The translations under genes and the position numbers were made by a program. Shown piece by piece: positions 49,601 through 58,088 of a DNA stretch of 64,000 nt. Below the pieces are notes generated by a model. The model did no database searches. It was not told where the DNA came from and saw only the letters and a program-made list of their open reading frames with translations. Positions within the stretch are counted from its first letter, which is position 1. Each line of letters opens with the position of its first letter. Origin of the DNA: Antribacter gilvus (GTDB lineage: Bacteria; Actinomycetota; Actinomycetes; Actinomycetales; Cellulomonadaceae); NCBI RefSeq assembly GCF_003946865.1, contig NZ_QXTH01000012.1, positions 1 to 64,000 on the forward strand, given 5' to 3'.

Positions 49601-52600
49601 TCGACCCGAGCCTCTGCAGGCCCGCGTCCACGTCGGTGCGGTCCGGCACCTCGTTCGTCAGGGTGATCGTCGCGGTGCGGCCCGTGACCGGGTCCGCGTC
49701 CGAGTCGAGTGCCGGGTCGCCACCCTGGCCCGACGGCGAGAACGCCGTGTCCGCGGGAAGGCCCTCGAACCCGACCGTGTAGTCCCCCATCGGGAGACCC
49801 GTCAGCAGATAGGTGCCGTCGTCCGTGGTCGTGGTCCGGGCGACCTCGGCGCCCGCGGCGTCGTAGAGCACCACGGTCACGCCCGGGAGGCCCGGCTCGC
49901 CCGCGTTCTGCACGCCGTCGCCGTCCACGTCGTCCCACACGGTGTCGCCGATCGACCCGAGCCGGACCACGCCCGCGTCCACGTCGGTGCGGTGCGGCGC
50001 CTCACGCGTGAGGGTCACGGTCCCGGTCGAGCCGGAGACCGGGTCGGCGTCGGAGTCGAGCGCGTCGTCGGCCCCCGAGTCCTGCGGCGAGAGGCCGAAG
50101 CCGTCGGGAGCCGCGAACGACACCGTGTAGTCGCCGAGCGGGAGCGCGCCGAAGACGTACGAGCCGTCGTCGGCGGTCGTCGTGCGGGCCGCCTCGGCGC
50201 CGGTGGCGTCGTAGAGCACCACGGCCACGCCCGGAAGGCCAGGCTCGCCCGCGTCCTGCACGCCGTCGTCGTCCAGGTCGCGCCACACCGTGTCGCCGAG
50301 GGAGCCCACCGGGAAGAGTCCCGCGTCGACGTCCGTCCGGTCCGGCGCCTCGTTGCTCAGCGTGACCGTGCCGGTGCGGCCGGTCGCCGGGTCGACGTCG
50401 GAGTCGAGCGCCGGGTCGGCGCCCTGCGCGGCCGGCGAGAACGCGGTGTCGGCCGGCAGCCCCTCGAGACCGACGGCGTAGTCGCCCATGGGCAGGCTCT
50501 CGAACAGGTACGAGCCGTCGGCGGCCGTGGTGGTGCGCGCCACCTCGACGCCGTCTCCGCCGTAGAGGATCACGGTCACGCCGGGGGTCCCCGGCTCACC
50601 GTCGTCCTGGAGGCCGTCGCCGTCGGCGTCGTCCCAGACGCGGTCGCCGATCGAGCCGAGCTGGACCAGTCCGGCGTCGACCGTGAGCACGTCCGGGACC
50701 TCACGGGTGAGGAGTACCGGGGCCACGCGGCCCGTCACCGGGTCGGCGTCGGAGTCGAGCGCGTCCTCCCCCACGTCCTGCGGGGAGAAGCCCAGCCCGT
50801 CGGGCGCCTCGAAGCCGACGACGTAGTCGCCGAGCACCAGGTCGCCGAACAGGTAGGAACCGTCGGCGCCCGTCGTCGTGCGGGCCACCTCGGCGCCCGC
50901 CGAGGTGTAGAGCACCACCGTGACGTCGGCAACGCCAGACTCCCCGGCGTCCTGGACGCCGTCGTCGTCCAGGTCACGCCAGACGACGTCGCCCAGCGAT
51001 CCCGTCCGCTGCAGGCCTGCGTCCACGTCGGTCCGGACGGGCGCGTCGTTCGTCAGCGTGACCGTCCCGGTCCGGCCCGTGACGGGGTCGGCGTCGGAGT
51101 CGAGCAGGTCGTCCCCGCCGCTGTTCGCGGGCGAGAACGCCGTGTCCGCCGGGAGCCCCTCGAACCCGGCCGTGTAGTCACCCATCGGTAGGTCCGCGAA
51201 CAGGTACGACCCGTCCCCAGCCGTCATCGTCCGGGCCACCTCGACGCCGTCGGCGTCGTACAGCACCACGGCCACGCCCGGAATCCCGGGCTCGCCCACG
51301 TCCTGCACGCCGTCACCGTCGACGTCGTCCCACACCACGTCACCGATCGACCCGAGCTGCACCAGCCCCGCGTCCACGTCCGTCCGGTCCGGGACGTCGG
51401 TGGTGAGGGTGATCGTCGCGGTACGGCCCGTGGCCGGGTCGGCGTCGGAGTCGAGCGCGTCGTCGCCGACGTCCGAGCCCGTCCACGCGAGGTCGCCGGC
51501 CAGGCCCTCGAACCCCACGGTGTAGTCGCCCAGGACGAGACCGTCGAACAGGTAGGTGCCGTCATCGGCGGCCGTCGTGCGGGCCACCTCGGCACCCGTC
51601 GTGTCGTAGAGCACCACGGTCACACCGCCGACGCCCGGCTCGCCCGCGTCCTGCACGCCGTCGTCGTCCAGGTCGCGCCAGACCGTGTCGCCGATCGACC
51701 CCGTGGGCTGCACGCCCGCGTCGACGTCGGTCCGGTCGGGGGCCTCGTCGGTCAGCGCGACCGCGGCCGTGCGGCCGGTGGCCGGGTCGACGTCGGAGTC
51801 GAGCGCGGGATCGCCACCCTGCGAGACGGGCGAGAGCGTCGTGTCCGCCGGGAGGCCCTCGAGCCCCACCGTGTAGTCGCCCATCGGCAGGCCCGCGAAC
51901 AGGTACGAGCCGTCCGCCGCCGTGGCGGTCCGGGCAACCTCGGCTCCCGTCGCGTCGTAGAGGACCACCGTCACGCCGGCCAGGCCCGGCTCGCCCGGGT
52001 CCTGGACACCGTCACCGTCGAGGTCCTGCCACACGCGGTCACCGATCGACCCGAGCCGCACCAGGCCGGCGTCGACCGTGAGCACGTCCGGCAGGTCACG
52101 GATGAGAGTCACCACGGCCGTCCGGCCCGTCACCGGGTCGGCGTCCGAGTCCAGAGCGTCGTCGCCCATGTCCTGCGGCGACAGGCCGAACCCGTCAGGC
52201 GCCTCGAAGCCGACGACGTAGTCGCCGAGCACCAGGTCGCCGAACAGGTACGAACCGTCCGCCGCGGTCGTCGTCCGCGCAAGCTCGGCCCCGTCGGAAG
52301 CCCGCAGCACGACGGTGACCCCGGCCGCGCCGGGCTCGCCGTCGTCCTGGACACCGTCGTCGTCGAGGTCGCGCCACACCCGGTCGCCGATCGAACCGAG
52401 CACCTGGACGCCCGCGTCCACGTCCGTCCGGTCGGGCACGTCGTTCGTGAGCGTGATCGTCGCCGTGCGCCCCGTGACGGGGTCGGCGTCCGAGTCGAGC
52501 GCGTCGTCGCCGCCGCTGTTCGCGGGCGAGAAGCCGGTACCGACCGGCAGCCCCTCGAACCCGACGGAGTAGTCCGCCATCGGCAGGCCGCCGAACACGT

Positions 52601-55600
52601 ACGTACCGTCCGCGCCGGTCGTCGTCCGGGCCACCTCGGCGCCCGACGCGTCGAACAGGACCACCGTCACCCCGGCCAGGCCGGGCTCGCCGTCGTCCTG
52701 CACGCCGTCACCGTCGACGTCGTCCCACACCACATCACCGATGGACCCGAGCCGGACCAGACCCGCGTCCAGGTCGCGGGTGTGCGGGGCGTCGACCGTG
52801 AGCGTCACCGGTCCGGTGGAGCCGGTCAGCGGGTCGGCGTCGGAGTCCAGCATGTCGTCGCCCACGTCCTGCGGCGAGAGGCCGAGACCCTCCGGTGCCG
52901 TGAACGTCACCGAGTAGTCGCCGAGCGACAGCCCCGCGAACAGGTACGTGCCGTCCGCTGCCGTGGTGGTCCGCGCCACCTCGGCGCCCGTGGCGTCGTG
53001 CAGCACCACGGTCACCGCGGCCACGCCCGGCTCGCCGGCGTCCTGGACGCCGTCGTCGTCCAGGTCGCGCCACACCGTGTCTCCGACGGAGCCGAGCTGC
53101 ACCACGCCGATGTCCACCGTGCGCACGTCCCTCGCCCCCGCGACGAGGGTGATCGTGCCCGTGCGGCCGGTGGCCGGGTCGGCGTCCGAGTCGAGCGCGT
53201 CGTCCCCGGCGTCCTGCGGCGAGAGGATCTGGTCGTCGCCGAGCCCTTCGACGGCGACGGTGTAGTCGCCCATCGGCAGGTTCTCGAACAGGTAGGTGCC
53301 GTCCGCCGCGGTCGTCGTGCGGCCCACCTCCACGCTGTCCGCGTCGTACAGGACCACGGTGACCCCGGCCAGGCCGGGCTCCCCCGCGCCCTGCAGCCCG
53401 TCGCCGTCCAGGTCGCTCCAGAGGGTGTCGCCGATGGAGCCCAGCGGCGGCAGCACGCCCGCGTCGATGTCCGTGCGGTCCGGGACCTCGTTGGTCAGGC
53501 TGACCGTCCCGGTGCTGCCCGTGGCCGGGTCGGCGTCCGAGTCGAGCGCCGGGTCGGTCCCGGACCCCTGGGTCGTCAGCGTGGCGGCCGTCGGGAGGTT
53601 CTCGAAGAGCACCGAGTAGTCGCCGAGCGGCAACCCCTCGAAGAGATACGCGCCGTTCTCGTCGGTGGTGGTCCGGGCGACCTCGCCGCCCGCGGCGTCG
53701 CGCAGGACCACGGTCACCGCCGGGACGCCCGGCTCGCCGGCGTCCTGCACCCCGTCCCGGTCCTCGTCGAGCCACACGGTGTCGCCGACCGACCCGAGCT
53801 GCACCACGCCGGCGTCGACCGTGCGCACGTCGAGGGCGCCGTCGACGACGGCGATCGTGCCGGTCCGGCCGGTCAGGGGATCCGCGTCGGAGTCGAGGGC
53901 GTCGTCGCCCGCGTCCAGGGCCGTCAGCCGCTGGTCGGCCGCCAGGCCCGTGAACTCGACCGCGTAGTCGCCGACAGGCAGGTCCTCGAACAGGTAGCCG
54001 CCGTCCGCGTCCGTCGTCGTCCGGGCCACCTCGGCGCCCGCCGCGTCGTAGAGCACCACGGTGACCCCGGGCAGGCCTGGCTCGCCCTCGTCCTGCAGGC
54101 CGTCACCGTCCTGGTCGCGCCAGACCAGGTCACCGATCGAGCCGAGCGGGACCAGGCCCGCGTCGACCGTCAGGACGTCCGGCTGTTCCGGCGTCAGCCT
54201 GACCGTGCCGGTGCGACCCGTGGCGGGATCCGCGTCGGAGTCGAGGGCGTCGTCCCCGCCGAGGTCCTGCCCGGTGAGGGCCAGCCCGGCCGGAAGGCCC
54301 GTGAGCTCGACCGTGTAGTCGCCCATCGGCAGACCCGCGAACAGGTAGGCGCCGTTCGCGTCCGACGTCGTCCGGGCCACCTCGGCGCCCGCCGCGTCGT
54401 ACAGGACCACGGTGACCGCGGCGACGCCCGGCTCGCCCGCGTCCTGGACGCCGTCGGCGTCCGCGTCGCGCCAGACGAGGTCGCCGATCGAACCGAGCGG
54501 CGGCAGCACCCCGGCGTCGACCGTGAGGACGTCGGGCGTCTCCGGCGTCAGGCTCACCGTGCCGGTCCGGCCGGTGGCCGGGTCGGCGTCGGAGTCGAGG
54601 CCGTCGTCCGTGCCTGTGTCCTGCGGGGACAGCGTGGTCCCCGTCGGGAGGCCCGTGAACTCCACGGTGTAGTCGCCCATGGCCAGGCCGGAGAACAGGT
54701 AGCCCCCGTCGGCGTCCGTCGTCGTGCGGGCCACCTCGGCACCCGCCGCGTCGTACAGGACCACGGTGACCCCAGCCACGCCCGGCTCGCCCGCGTCCTG
54801 CACGCCGTCGCGGTCCACGTCGCTCCACACCGTGTCGCCGACGGAACCGAGCGGCGCAAGGATGCCGGCGTCGACCGTCTGGACCACCGGCGCGTCGCCG
54901 GTGAGCGTGACCGTCGCCGTCCGGCCCGTGGCCGGGTCGGCGTCCGAGTCCAGCGCGTCGTCCCCGGCGTCCAGAGCGGTGAGCGTGGACGCCGTCGGCA
55001 GGTCCGTGAACTCGACCGTGTAGCCGCCCAGCGGCAGGTCGCCGAACCAGTACGCGCCGTCCGCGTCCGTCGTCGTCCGCGCGACCTCCGCGCCCGCTCC
55101 GTCGTACAGGACCACGGTGACCCCGGCGACGCCCGGCTCCCCCGCGTCCTGGAGGCCGTCGCGGTCCACGTCGCTCCACACCGTGTCACCGATCCCGCCG
55201 AGCGGGACCACTCCGGCGTCGACCGTGAGCACGTCCCGGGCGGCCGGGGTGAGCGTCACCGTCCCGGTCCGGCCGGTGGCGGGATCGGCGTCGGAGTCGA
55301 CGGCGTCGTCCGCGCCCGCGTCCTGCGGGGACAGGACCGTGCCGGCGGGCAGGGCCGTGAACTCGACCGCGTAGTCCCCCAGCGGCAGGCTCGCGAACAG
55401 GTAGGTCCCGTCCGCGGCGGTCGTCGTCCGCGCCACCTCGGCACCCGCGGCGTCGTAGAGCACGACCGTCACCCCGCCGACGCCGGGCTCCCCCGCGTCC
55501 TGGACGCCGTCGCCGTCGTCGTCACGCCAGACACGGTCACCGATCGAGCCGAGCTGGGCGATCCCCGCGTCGAGCGTGAGATCCTGCGGCGCGGCGCTGC

Positions 55601-56882
55601 TCAGCGTGGTCGCCGGGGTCAGACCCGTGGCCGGGTCGGCATCCGAGTCGAGCGTGTCGTCGCCTGCGTCCGGAGCCACGAAGGAGAAGCCCGCGGGCAG
55701 GCCGCTGAACCGTACCCGGTAGGTGCCGAAGGGCAGGCCCGTGAACGTGTAGGCGCCCGCGGCCGTCGTGGTGGTGGCGATCGGCTGTCCCGTCGCGCCG
55801 AGCACGGGGTTGCCGTCCGCGTCGGTGAGCGTGACGGTGACGCCCGCGACGCCGGGCTCGCCCGCATCCTGCAGCCCGTCCCCGTCGACGTCCTGCCACA
55901 CCCTGTCGCCGAGCACGCCGAGCGCCGGGAGCCGGAAGGAGATGCGCTGCAGGTCCGCGTTGACCAGGGTGGCCGTGCGGCTCGGCAGCAGGATCGGCTC
56001 GCTGTAGGTGACGTTGGCGCCGTTGATGCCGTCCGCGTTCACCGTGCCGTTGTTCTGGAACAGCGCCGAGCCGGTGCCGTACGTGGCGGTCGGGTACAGG
56101 CTGAAGGGCGACACGAGCGACTGGATCCGGAACGTCACGGCGGTGGTGGTGCCCGAGAGGATGACGGAGCCGCAGCCCGCGAAGTCGGTGTCGGGCGACT
56201 CCGACGGCGTGCCGTCGTTCGACTTGTTCCGGGTGTTGCAGAACGGGCTCGTGTTCCGGTTCGTGACCTGCATCGACGTGGGGCTGACGGCCAGGTTGGT
56301 GCGCCCCGCCGTCGGGTTCGCAAAGGTCACGCCGCCGCCGACGATCGACCAGATCGTGCTGTTGAACGAGCCGCGGGCGTAGAAGTTGGGGGCCTGCTCG
56401 TACTGCGCCGTCGCGTAGCCGCCCAGGCCGCTGATGTCGAGCACCATGTCGGTGACCGGCCGCGAGAACGTCACGGTCAGCAGGCCCACGTCGCACGAGC
56501 TGGCGAAGTTCTGGTGCGCCGCCGTCCCCAGCGCTCCGCCGCAGCCCCCTGACGCGTGGGTCAGCAGGCCCAGTGCCGGGACGTTCGCCGGGGTGGGAGC
56601 ACCGTGGAACATCGCGGGCGTGCCGCCGTAGGCGCTCTGGTTGGTCCCGTTGGTCAGGAACGTCGTTCCTGCGGTCCTCGTCGCGTCGGGAGCGAACTGC
56701 GCCGTCACGGTCACGCTCCCGAGCCCCGCGGGGATCGTGGTCCGCGCCGTGTTGGTCGCGCTCGCCCGGTAGGCCGGGTCGGTAAAGCTTGTAGCCGCCG
56801 TACCCGGTGTCACCAGGGTCCACGGGTCGTTGAAGACGTAGCCGTTCTGCTCCGCCGCTCTCGCCGACGGCGCCGTGGCCAC
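46638..56882 (-). CDS. Giant LPXTG surface protein with 26 SdrD_B-like repeats
   Basis: This 3414-codon open frame encodes a cell-wall adhesin or stalk-like protein. Residues about 10-315 form an unrecognised N-terminal domain. From about 321 to 3357 there are 26 tandem repeats of about 117 residues, each with a GDxVWxDxDxDGxQDxGEPG start and an aromatic GxYLF strand, like SdrD B domains that bind calcium and form rigid stalks. The C-terminus has a Pro/Arg linker, the sortase motif LPVTG at 3380-3384, a membrane segment and RRR. The visible start (GTG at 56882) lies inside a signal peptide: the true start would be the ATG at 56975, but TGA at 56900-56898 interrupts it. As assembled, export is broken. 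Confidence 0.85.
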   Translation of the reverse strand: MATAPSARAAEQNGYVFNDPWTLVTPGTAATSFTDPAYRASATNTARTTIPAGLGSVTVTAQFAPDATRTAGTTFLTNGTNQSAYGGTPAMFHGAPTPANVPALGLLTHASGGCGGALGTAAHQNFASSCDVGLLTVTFSRPVTDMVLDISGLGGYATAQYEQAPNFYARGSFNSTIWSIVGGGVTFANPTAGRTNLAVSPTSMQVTNRNTSPFCNTRNKSNDGTPSESPDTDFAGCGSVILSGTTTAVTFRIQSLVSPFSLYPTATYGTGSALFQNNGTVNADGINGANVTYSEPILLPSRTATLVNADLQRISFRLPALGVLGDRVWQDVDGDGLQDAGEPGVAGVTVTLTDADGNPVLGATGQPIATTTTAAGAYTFTGLPFGTYRVRFSGLPAGFSFVAPDAGDDTLDSDADPATGLTPATTLSSAAPQDLTLDAGIAQLGSIGDRVWRDDDGDGVQDAGEPGVGGVTVVLYDAAGAEVARTTTAADGTYLFASLPLGDYAVEFTALPAGTVLSPQDAGADDAVDSDADPATGRTGTVTLTPAARDVLTVDAGVVPLGGIGDTVWSDVDRDGLQDAGEPGVAGVTVVLYDGAGAEVARTTTDADGAYWFGDLPLGGYTVEFTDLPTASTLTALDAGDDALDSDADPATGRTATVTLTGDAPVVQTVDAGILAPLGSVGDTVWSDVDRDGVQDAGEPGVAGVTVVLYDAAGAEVARTTTDADGGYLFSGLAMGDYTVEFTGLPTGTTLSPQDTGTDDGLDSDADPATGRTGTVSLTPETPDVLTVDAGVLPPLGSIGDLVWRDADADGVQDAGEPGVAAVTVVLYDAAGAEVARTTSDANGAYLFAGLPMGDYTVELTGLPAGLALTGQDLGGDDALDSDADPATGRTGTVRLTPEQPDVLTVDAGLVPLGSIGDLVWRDQDGDGLQDEGEPGLPGVTVVLYDAAGAEVARTTTDADGGYLFEDLPVGDYAVEFTGLAADQRLTALDAGDDALDSDADPLTGRTGTIAVVDGALDVRTVDAGVVQLGSVGDTVWLDEDRDGVQDAGEPGVPAVTVVLRDAAGGEVARTTTDENGAYLFEGLPLGDYSVLFENLPTAATLTTQGSGTDPALDSDADPATGSTGTVSLTNEVPDRTDIDAGVLPPLGSIGDTLWSDLDGDGLQGAGEPGLAGVTVVLYDADSVEVGRTTTAADGTYLFENLPMGDYTVAVEGLGDDQILSPQDAGDDALDSDADPATGRTGTITLVAGARDVRTVDIGVVQLGSVGDTVWRDLDDDGVQDAGEPGVAAVTVVLHDATGAEVARTTTAADGTYLFAGLSLGDYSVTFTAPEGLGLSPQDVGDDMLDSDADPLTGSTGPVTLTVDAPHTRDLDAGLVRLGSIGDVVWDDVDGDGVQDDGEPGLAGVTVVLFDASGAEVARTTTGADGTYVFGGLPMADYSVGFEGLPVGTGFSPANSGGDDALDSDADPVTGRTATITLTNDVPDRTDVDAGVQVLGSIGDRVWRDLDDDGVQDDGEPGAAGVTVVLRASDGAELARTTTAADGSYLFGDLVLGDYVVGFEAPDGFGLSPQDMGDDALDSDADPVTGRTAVVTLIRDLPDVLTVDAGLVRLGSIGDRVWQDLDGDGVQDPGEPGLAGVTVVLYDATGAEVARTATAADGSYLFAGLPMGDYTVGLEGLPADTTLSPVSQGGDPALDSDVDPATGRTAAVALTDEAPDRTDVDAGVQPTGSIGDTVWRDLDDDGVQDAGEPGVGGVTVVLYDTTGAEVARTTAADDGTYLFDGLVLGDYTVGFEGLAGDLAWTGSDVGDDALDSDADPATGRTATITLTTDVPDRTDVDAGLVQLGSIGDVVWDDVDGDGVQDVGEPGIPGVAVVLYDADGVEVARTMTAGDGSYLFADLPMGDYTAGFEGLPADTAFSPANSGGDDLLDSDADPVTGRTGTVTLTNDAPVRTDVDAGLQRTGSLGDVVWRDLDDDGVQDAGESGVADVTVVLYTSAGAEVARTTTGADGSYLFGDLVLGDYVVGFEAPDGLGFSPQDVGEDALDSDADPVTGRVAPVLLTREVPDVLTVDAGLVQLGSIGDRVWDDADGDGLQDDGEPGTPGVTVILYGGDGVEVARTTTAADGSYLFESLPMGDYAVGLEGLPADTAFSPAAQGADPALDSDVDPATGRTGTVTLSNEAPDRTDVDAGLFPVGSLGDTVWRDLDDDGVQDAGEPGLPGVAVVLYDATGAEAARTTTADDGSYVFGALPLGDYTVSFAAPDGFGLSPQDSGADDALDSDADPVSGSTGTVTLTREAPHRTDVDAGVVRLGSIGDTVWDDVDGDGVQNAGEPGLPGVTVVLYDAAGAEVARTTTTDDGTYLLTGLPMGDYTVGFEGLPADTAFSPSGQGGDPALDSDADPVTGRTATITLTNEVPDRTDVDAGLQRLGSIGDRVWRDLDGDGVQGDGEPGVAGVTVVLYDAAGDEVASTTTAEDGTYLFEDLVLADYSVGFDGLPDGTAFTRAAQGGDPALDSDADPATRGTSTVALTREAPDRTDLDAGLVQLGSIGDTVWVDLDGDGVRDDGEPGLAGVTVVLYDATGVEVARTTTAADGSYGFESLPMGDYTVGFEGLPADTAFSPAAQGGDPALDSDVDPATGRTATVTLTNDVPDRTDVDAGLQPTGSIGDTVWRDLDDDGVQDAGEPGLAGVVVVLDDATGAEAARTTTAEDGSYVFDDLELGEYVVGFEGLPTGLAWAPVAQADDPALDSDADPATGRTGAVTLTNEAPDRTDVDAGVVQLGSIGDAVWSDLDGDGTQDAGEPGVPGVTVVLYDAAGVEVGRTTTADDGSYVFSGQPMGDYTVGFEGLPADTAFSPSGQGDDPALDSDANPATGRTATSSLTNEAPDRTDVDAGLQPTGAIGDLVWRDLDDDGVQDDGEPGLAGVTVVLYDAAGAEVARTITTADGSYLFDDLVLGEYTVGTEVPDGLGFAPLDAGDDATDSDADPVTGRTAAVVLTLDLPEVLTVDVGLVQLGTIGDRVWSDVDGDGVQDDGEAGTPGITVVLYDVDGIEVARATTAADGSYLFTGLPMGDYTVGFEGLPAGTVFSPSGQGGDPVLDSDADPATGRTGTITLTNEAPDSAGADAGLVRLGSVGNRVWDDVDGDGVQDDGEPGLAGVTVVLYDGTGTETTRMTTGTDGGYLFDGLLLGDYTVAFSGLPLWMAFSPSVQGGDAALDSDVDPGTGRTATITLSDDVPDRTDVDAGVQPVGAIGDTVWLDADGDGVQDTGEPGVAGVVVTLYDESGAEVARTTTGADGSYLFEDVPLGTYTAGFSGLPSGARFTSPGAGGDTGADSDVDPGSGRTGPVVLTRDAPERLDVDAGLVRPVAGPPDRRDPTPVPRRPATALPVTGAEIGATIGAVVLLVVVGSVLLGMRRRGQSG
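46815..55922 (-). repeat. 26 tandem repeats of about 350 bases (SdrD_B units)
   Basis: The units are in frame and differ by point changes only, with no frame disruption. From about the ninth unit onward they alternate between a DLDDDGVQD type and a DVDGDGVQD type, so the real unit of amplification looks like about 700 bases. The array makes up most of the giant gene and is a natural hotspot for recombination and for assembly errors. Confidence 0.85.
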
Positions 56883-56897
56883 AGAGGCGGTCGCGGC

Positions 56898-56975
56898 TCA
56901 GGAAAGAGCCAGCACCCCGGTCACAGCCATGGCAATCGTCCGCGAGTATCCACCAGAAATGCGTCGAGCAACCAT
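56898..56975 (-). pseudogene. Severed signal-peptide leader of the giant surface protein
   Basis: An ATG at 56975 starts a 25-codon frame reading MVARRISGGYSRT and then IAMAVTGVLALS, a perfect start and hydrophobic core for an export signal. The next codon is TGA (56900-56898). The same frame then continues AATASVATAPSARAAEQ into the giant protein, which supplies the usual signal end. A GGGGGGC stretch lies upstream as ribosome site. One base change (for example GGA to TGA) explains the break. Confidence 0.85.
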
Positions 56976-57308
56976 ATTGTTCGCCCCCCAGCGCCCATGC
57001 ACGGCCCACGCCGTGCGCGACGGTGCGCGACGGCGAAGCCCACGTTCCGGCACTCGCAAGTGGACCGCAAGCGGACGGGGAAACGGTCAAAGCACAGCGA
57101 TTCCCCGGTACCAAGTGATGGCCCGACGCAATCTCGTCCCAGGTCAGGGCACTAGCCGGCCCGGTAGCCCCGTCGAGACCGACCCAGAAAAACTTCACCC
57201 GCCCGCATCAGCGAAAGGTAACGATCGAATATCACAATCCGTCAAGGAAACCGGTTCAAAATGCCCCTCGAATCCATTATCGGACAGGCACGTCGGCCGC
57301 ATTCCCGC
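56976..57308. other. Intergenic region upstream of the giant gene
   Basis: This 333-base gap lies between the giant gene and hpaI, both on the minus strand. It is less GC-rich than its surroundings at 57180-57270. A TTGACG at 57245-57240 on the minus strand is a fair -35 element; the -10 at the right distance is weak (GTTACC or TTACCT). No riboswitch family or small gene was recognised. Confidence 0.35.
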
Positions 57309-58088
57309 TCAGGCGACAAACGTCTCCGCCAGGGCTTCCGAGCCACGGGCGAGCAGCGCGACGTCGGCCCCGACGAGCACGAAGGAGGCACCGGCCTCCA
57401 GGTAGTCCCGGGCCACGGCCGGGTCGAAGGCGTTGACGCCGACGGGCTTGCCCGCGGCGCGTACCGCCTCGAAGGTCGCGCGCACGGCGGCGACGACGTC
57501 CGGGTGCGTCTGCTGCCCGAGCAGGCCCAGGGAGGCGGCCAGGTCGGACGGTCCGACGAACACGCCGTCGATCCCGCCGACCGCCGCGATCGCGCCGGCG
57601 TTCTCGACGCCGGTCGCGGACTCGACCTGCACGAAGAGCGACACGTGGCGGTCCGCGTCCCGCAGGTAGTCCTCGACGCGGTTCCAGCGTGCGCCGCGGG
57701 CGAGCGCGCTGCCGACGCCCCGCACGCCGTGCGGCGGGTAGCGCACGGCCCGCACGGCAGCCCGCGCCTGCTCGACCGTCTCGACCATCGGCACCAGCAC
57801 GTTCTGGGCGCCCAGGTCCAGGACCTGCTTGAGCCGCACGGCGTCGTCGGACGGCACCCGCACGAGCGGGGTGACCGGGTACGGCGCCACCGCCTGCAGG
57901 ATCGCCGTCAGGGTCTCCAGGCCGACCGGTGAGTGCTCGCCGTCGATCAGCAGCCAGTCGAGGCCGGCGCCCGCGCAGATCTCGGCCACCAGCGGGCTGC
58001 CGGAGCAGACCCACATGCCGATCTGCGGTCGGTCGGCCGCGCCGAGACGGTCCCGGAACGTGGGTGGAAGGGTCAGACGAATCGGCAC
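57309..58088 (-). CDS. hpaI: 4-hydroxy-2-oxoheptane-1,7-dioate aldolase HpaI
   Basis: HpaI cleaves 4-hydroxy-2-oxoheptanedioate to pyruvate and succinate semialdehyde, the last step of homoprotocatechuate breakdown. The 259-residue class II aldolase shows the catalytic histidine H52 in LIDGEHSP, R77 in LVRVP, and metal ligands E156 in VQVESATG and D182 in GPSDLA. All are shifted by seven from the E. coli enzyme's positions as I recall them. The GTG at 58088 overlaps the end of hpaH by 16 bases and has a GGGGA ribosome site. It is the last gene of the operon. Confidence 0.94.
   Translation of the reverse strand: MPIRLTLPPTFRDRLGAADRPQIGMWVCSGSPLVAEICAGAGLDWLLIDGEHSPVGLETLTAILQAVAPYPVTPLVRVPSDDAVRLKQVLDLGAQNVLVPMVETVEQARAAVRAVRYPPHGVRGVGSALARGARWNRVEDYLRDADRHVSLFVQVESATGVENAGAIAAVGGIDGVFVGPSDLAASLGLLGQQTHPDVVAAVRATFEAVRAAGKPVGVNAFDPAVARDYLEAGASFVLVGADVALLARGSEALAETFVA

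Noticed and set aside
46815-55922. CRISPR-like or non-coding tandem array
   Set aside because: Units are about 350 bases, contiguous and in one coding frame, which is a protein repeat array.
56898-56900. TGA as a selenocysteine codon or programmed readthrough site
   Set aside because: Its place in a signal-peptide core makes selenocysteine implausible, and I saw no downstream structure of that kind. A mutation or an error is simpler.
55537-57198. Alternative 553-codon minus-strand frame covering the broken signal region
   Set aside because: Its translation is arginine-rich without domain or signal, and it runs out of frame with the repeat protein.
56976-57308. Cyclic-di-GMP or other riboswitch upstream of the giant gene
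   Set aside because: Some GGUAGCC-like bases occur, but the ordered conserved segments and helices are missing.
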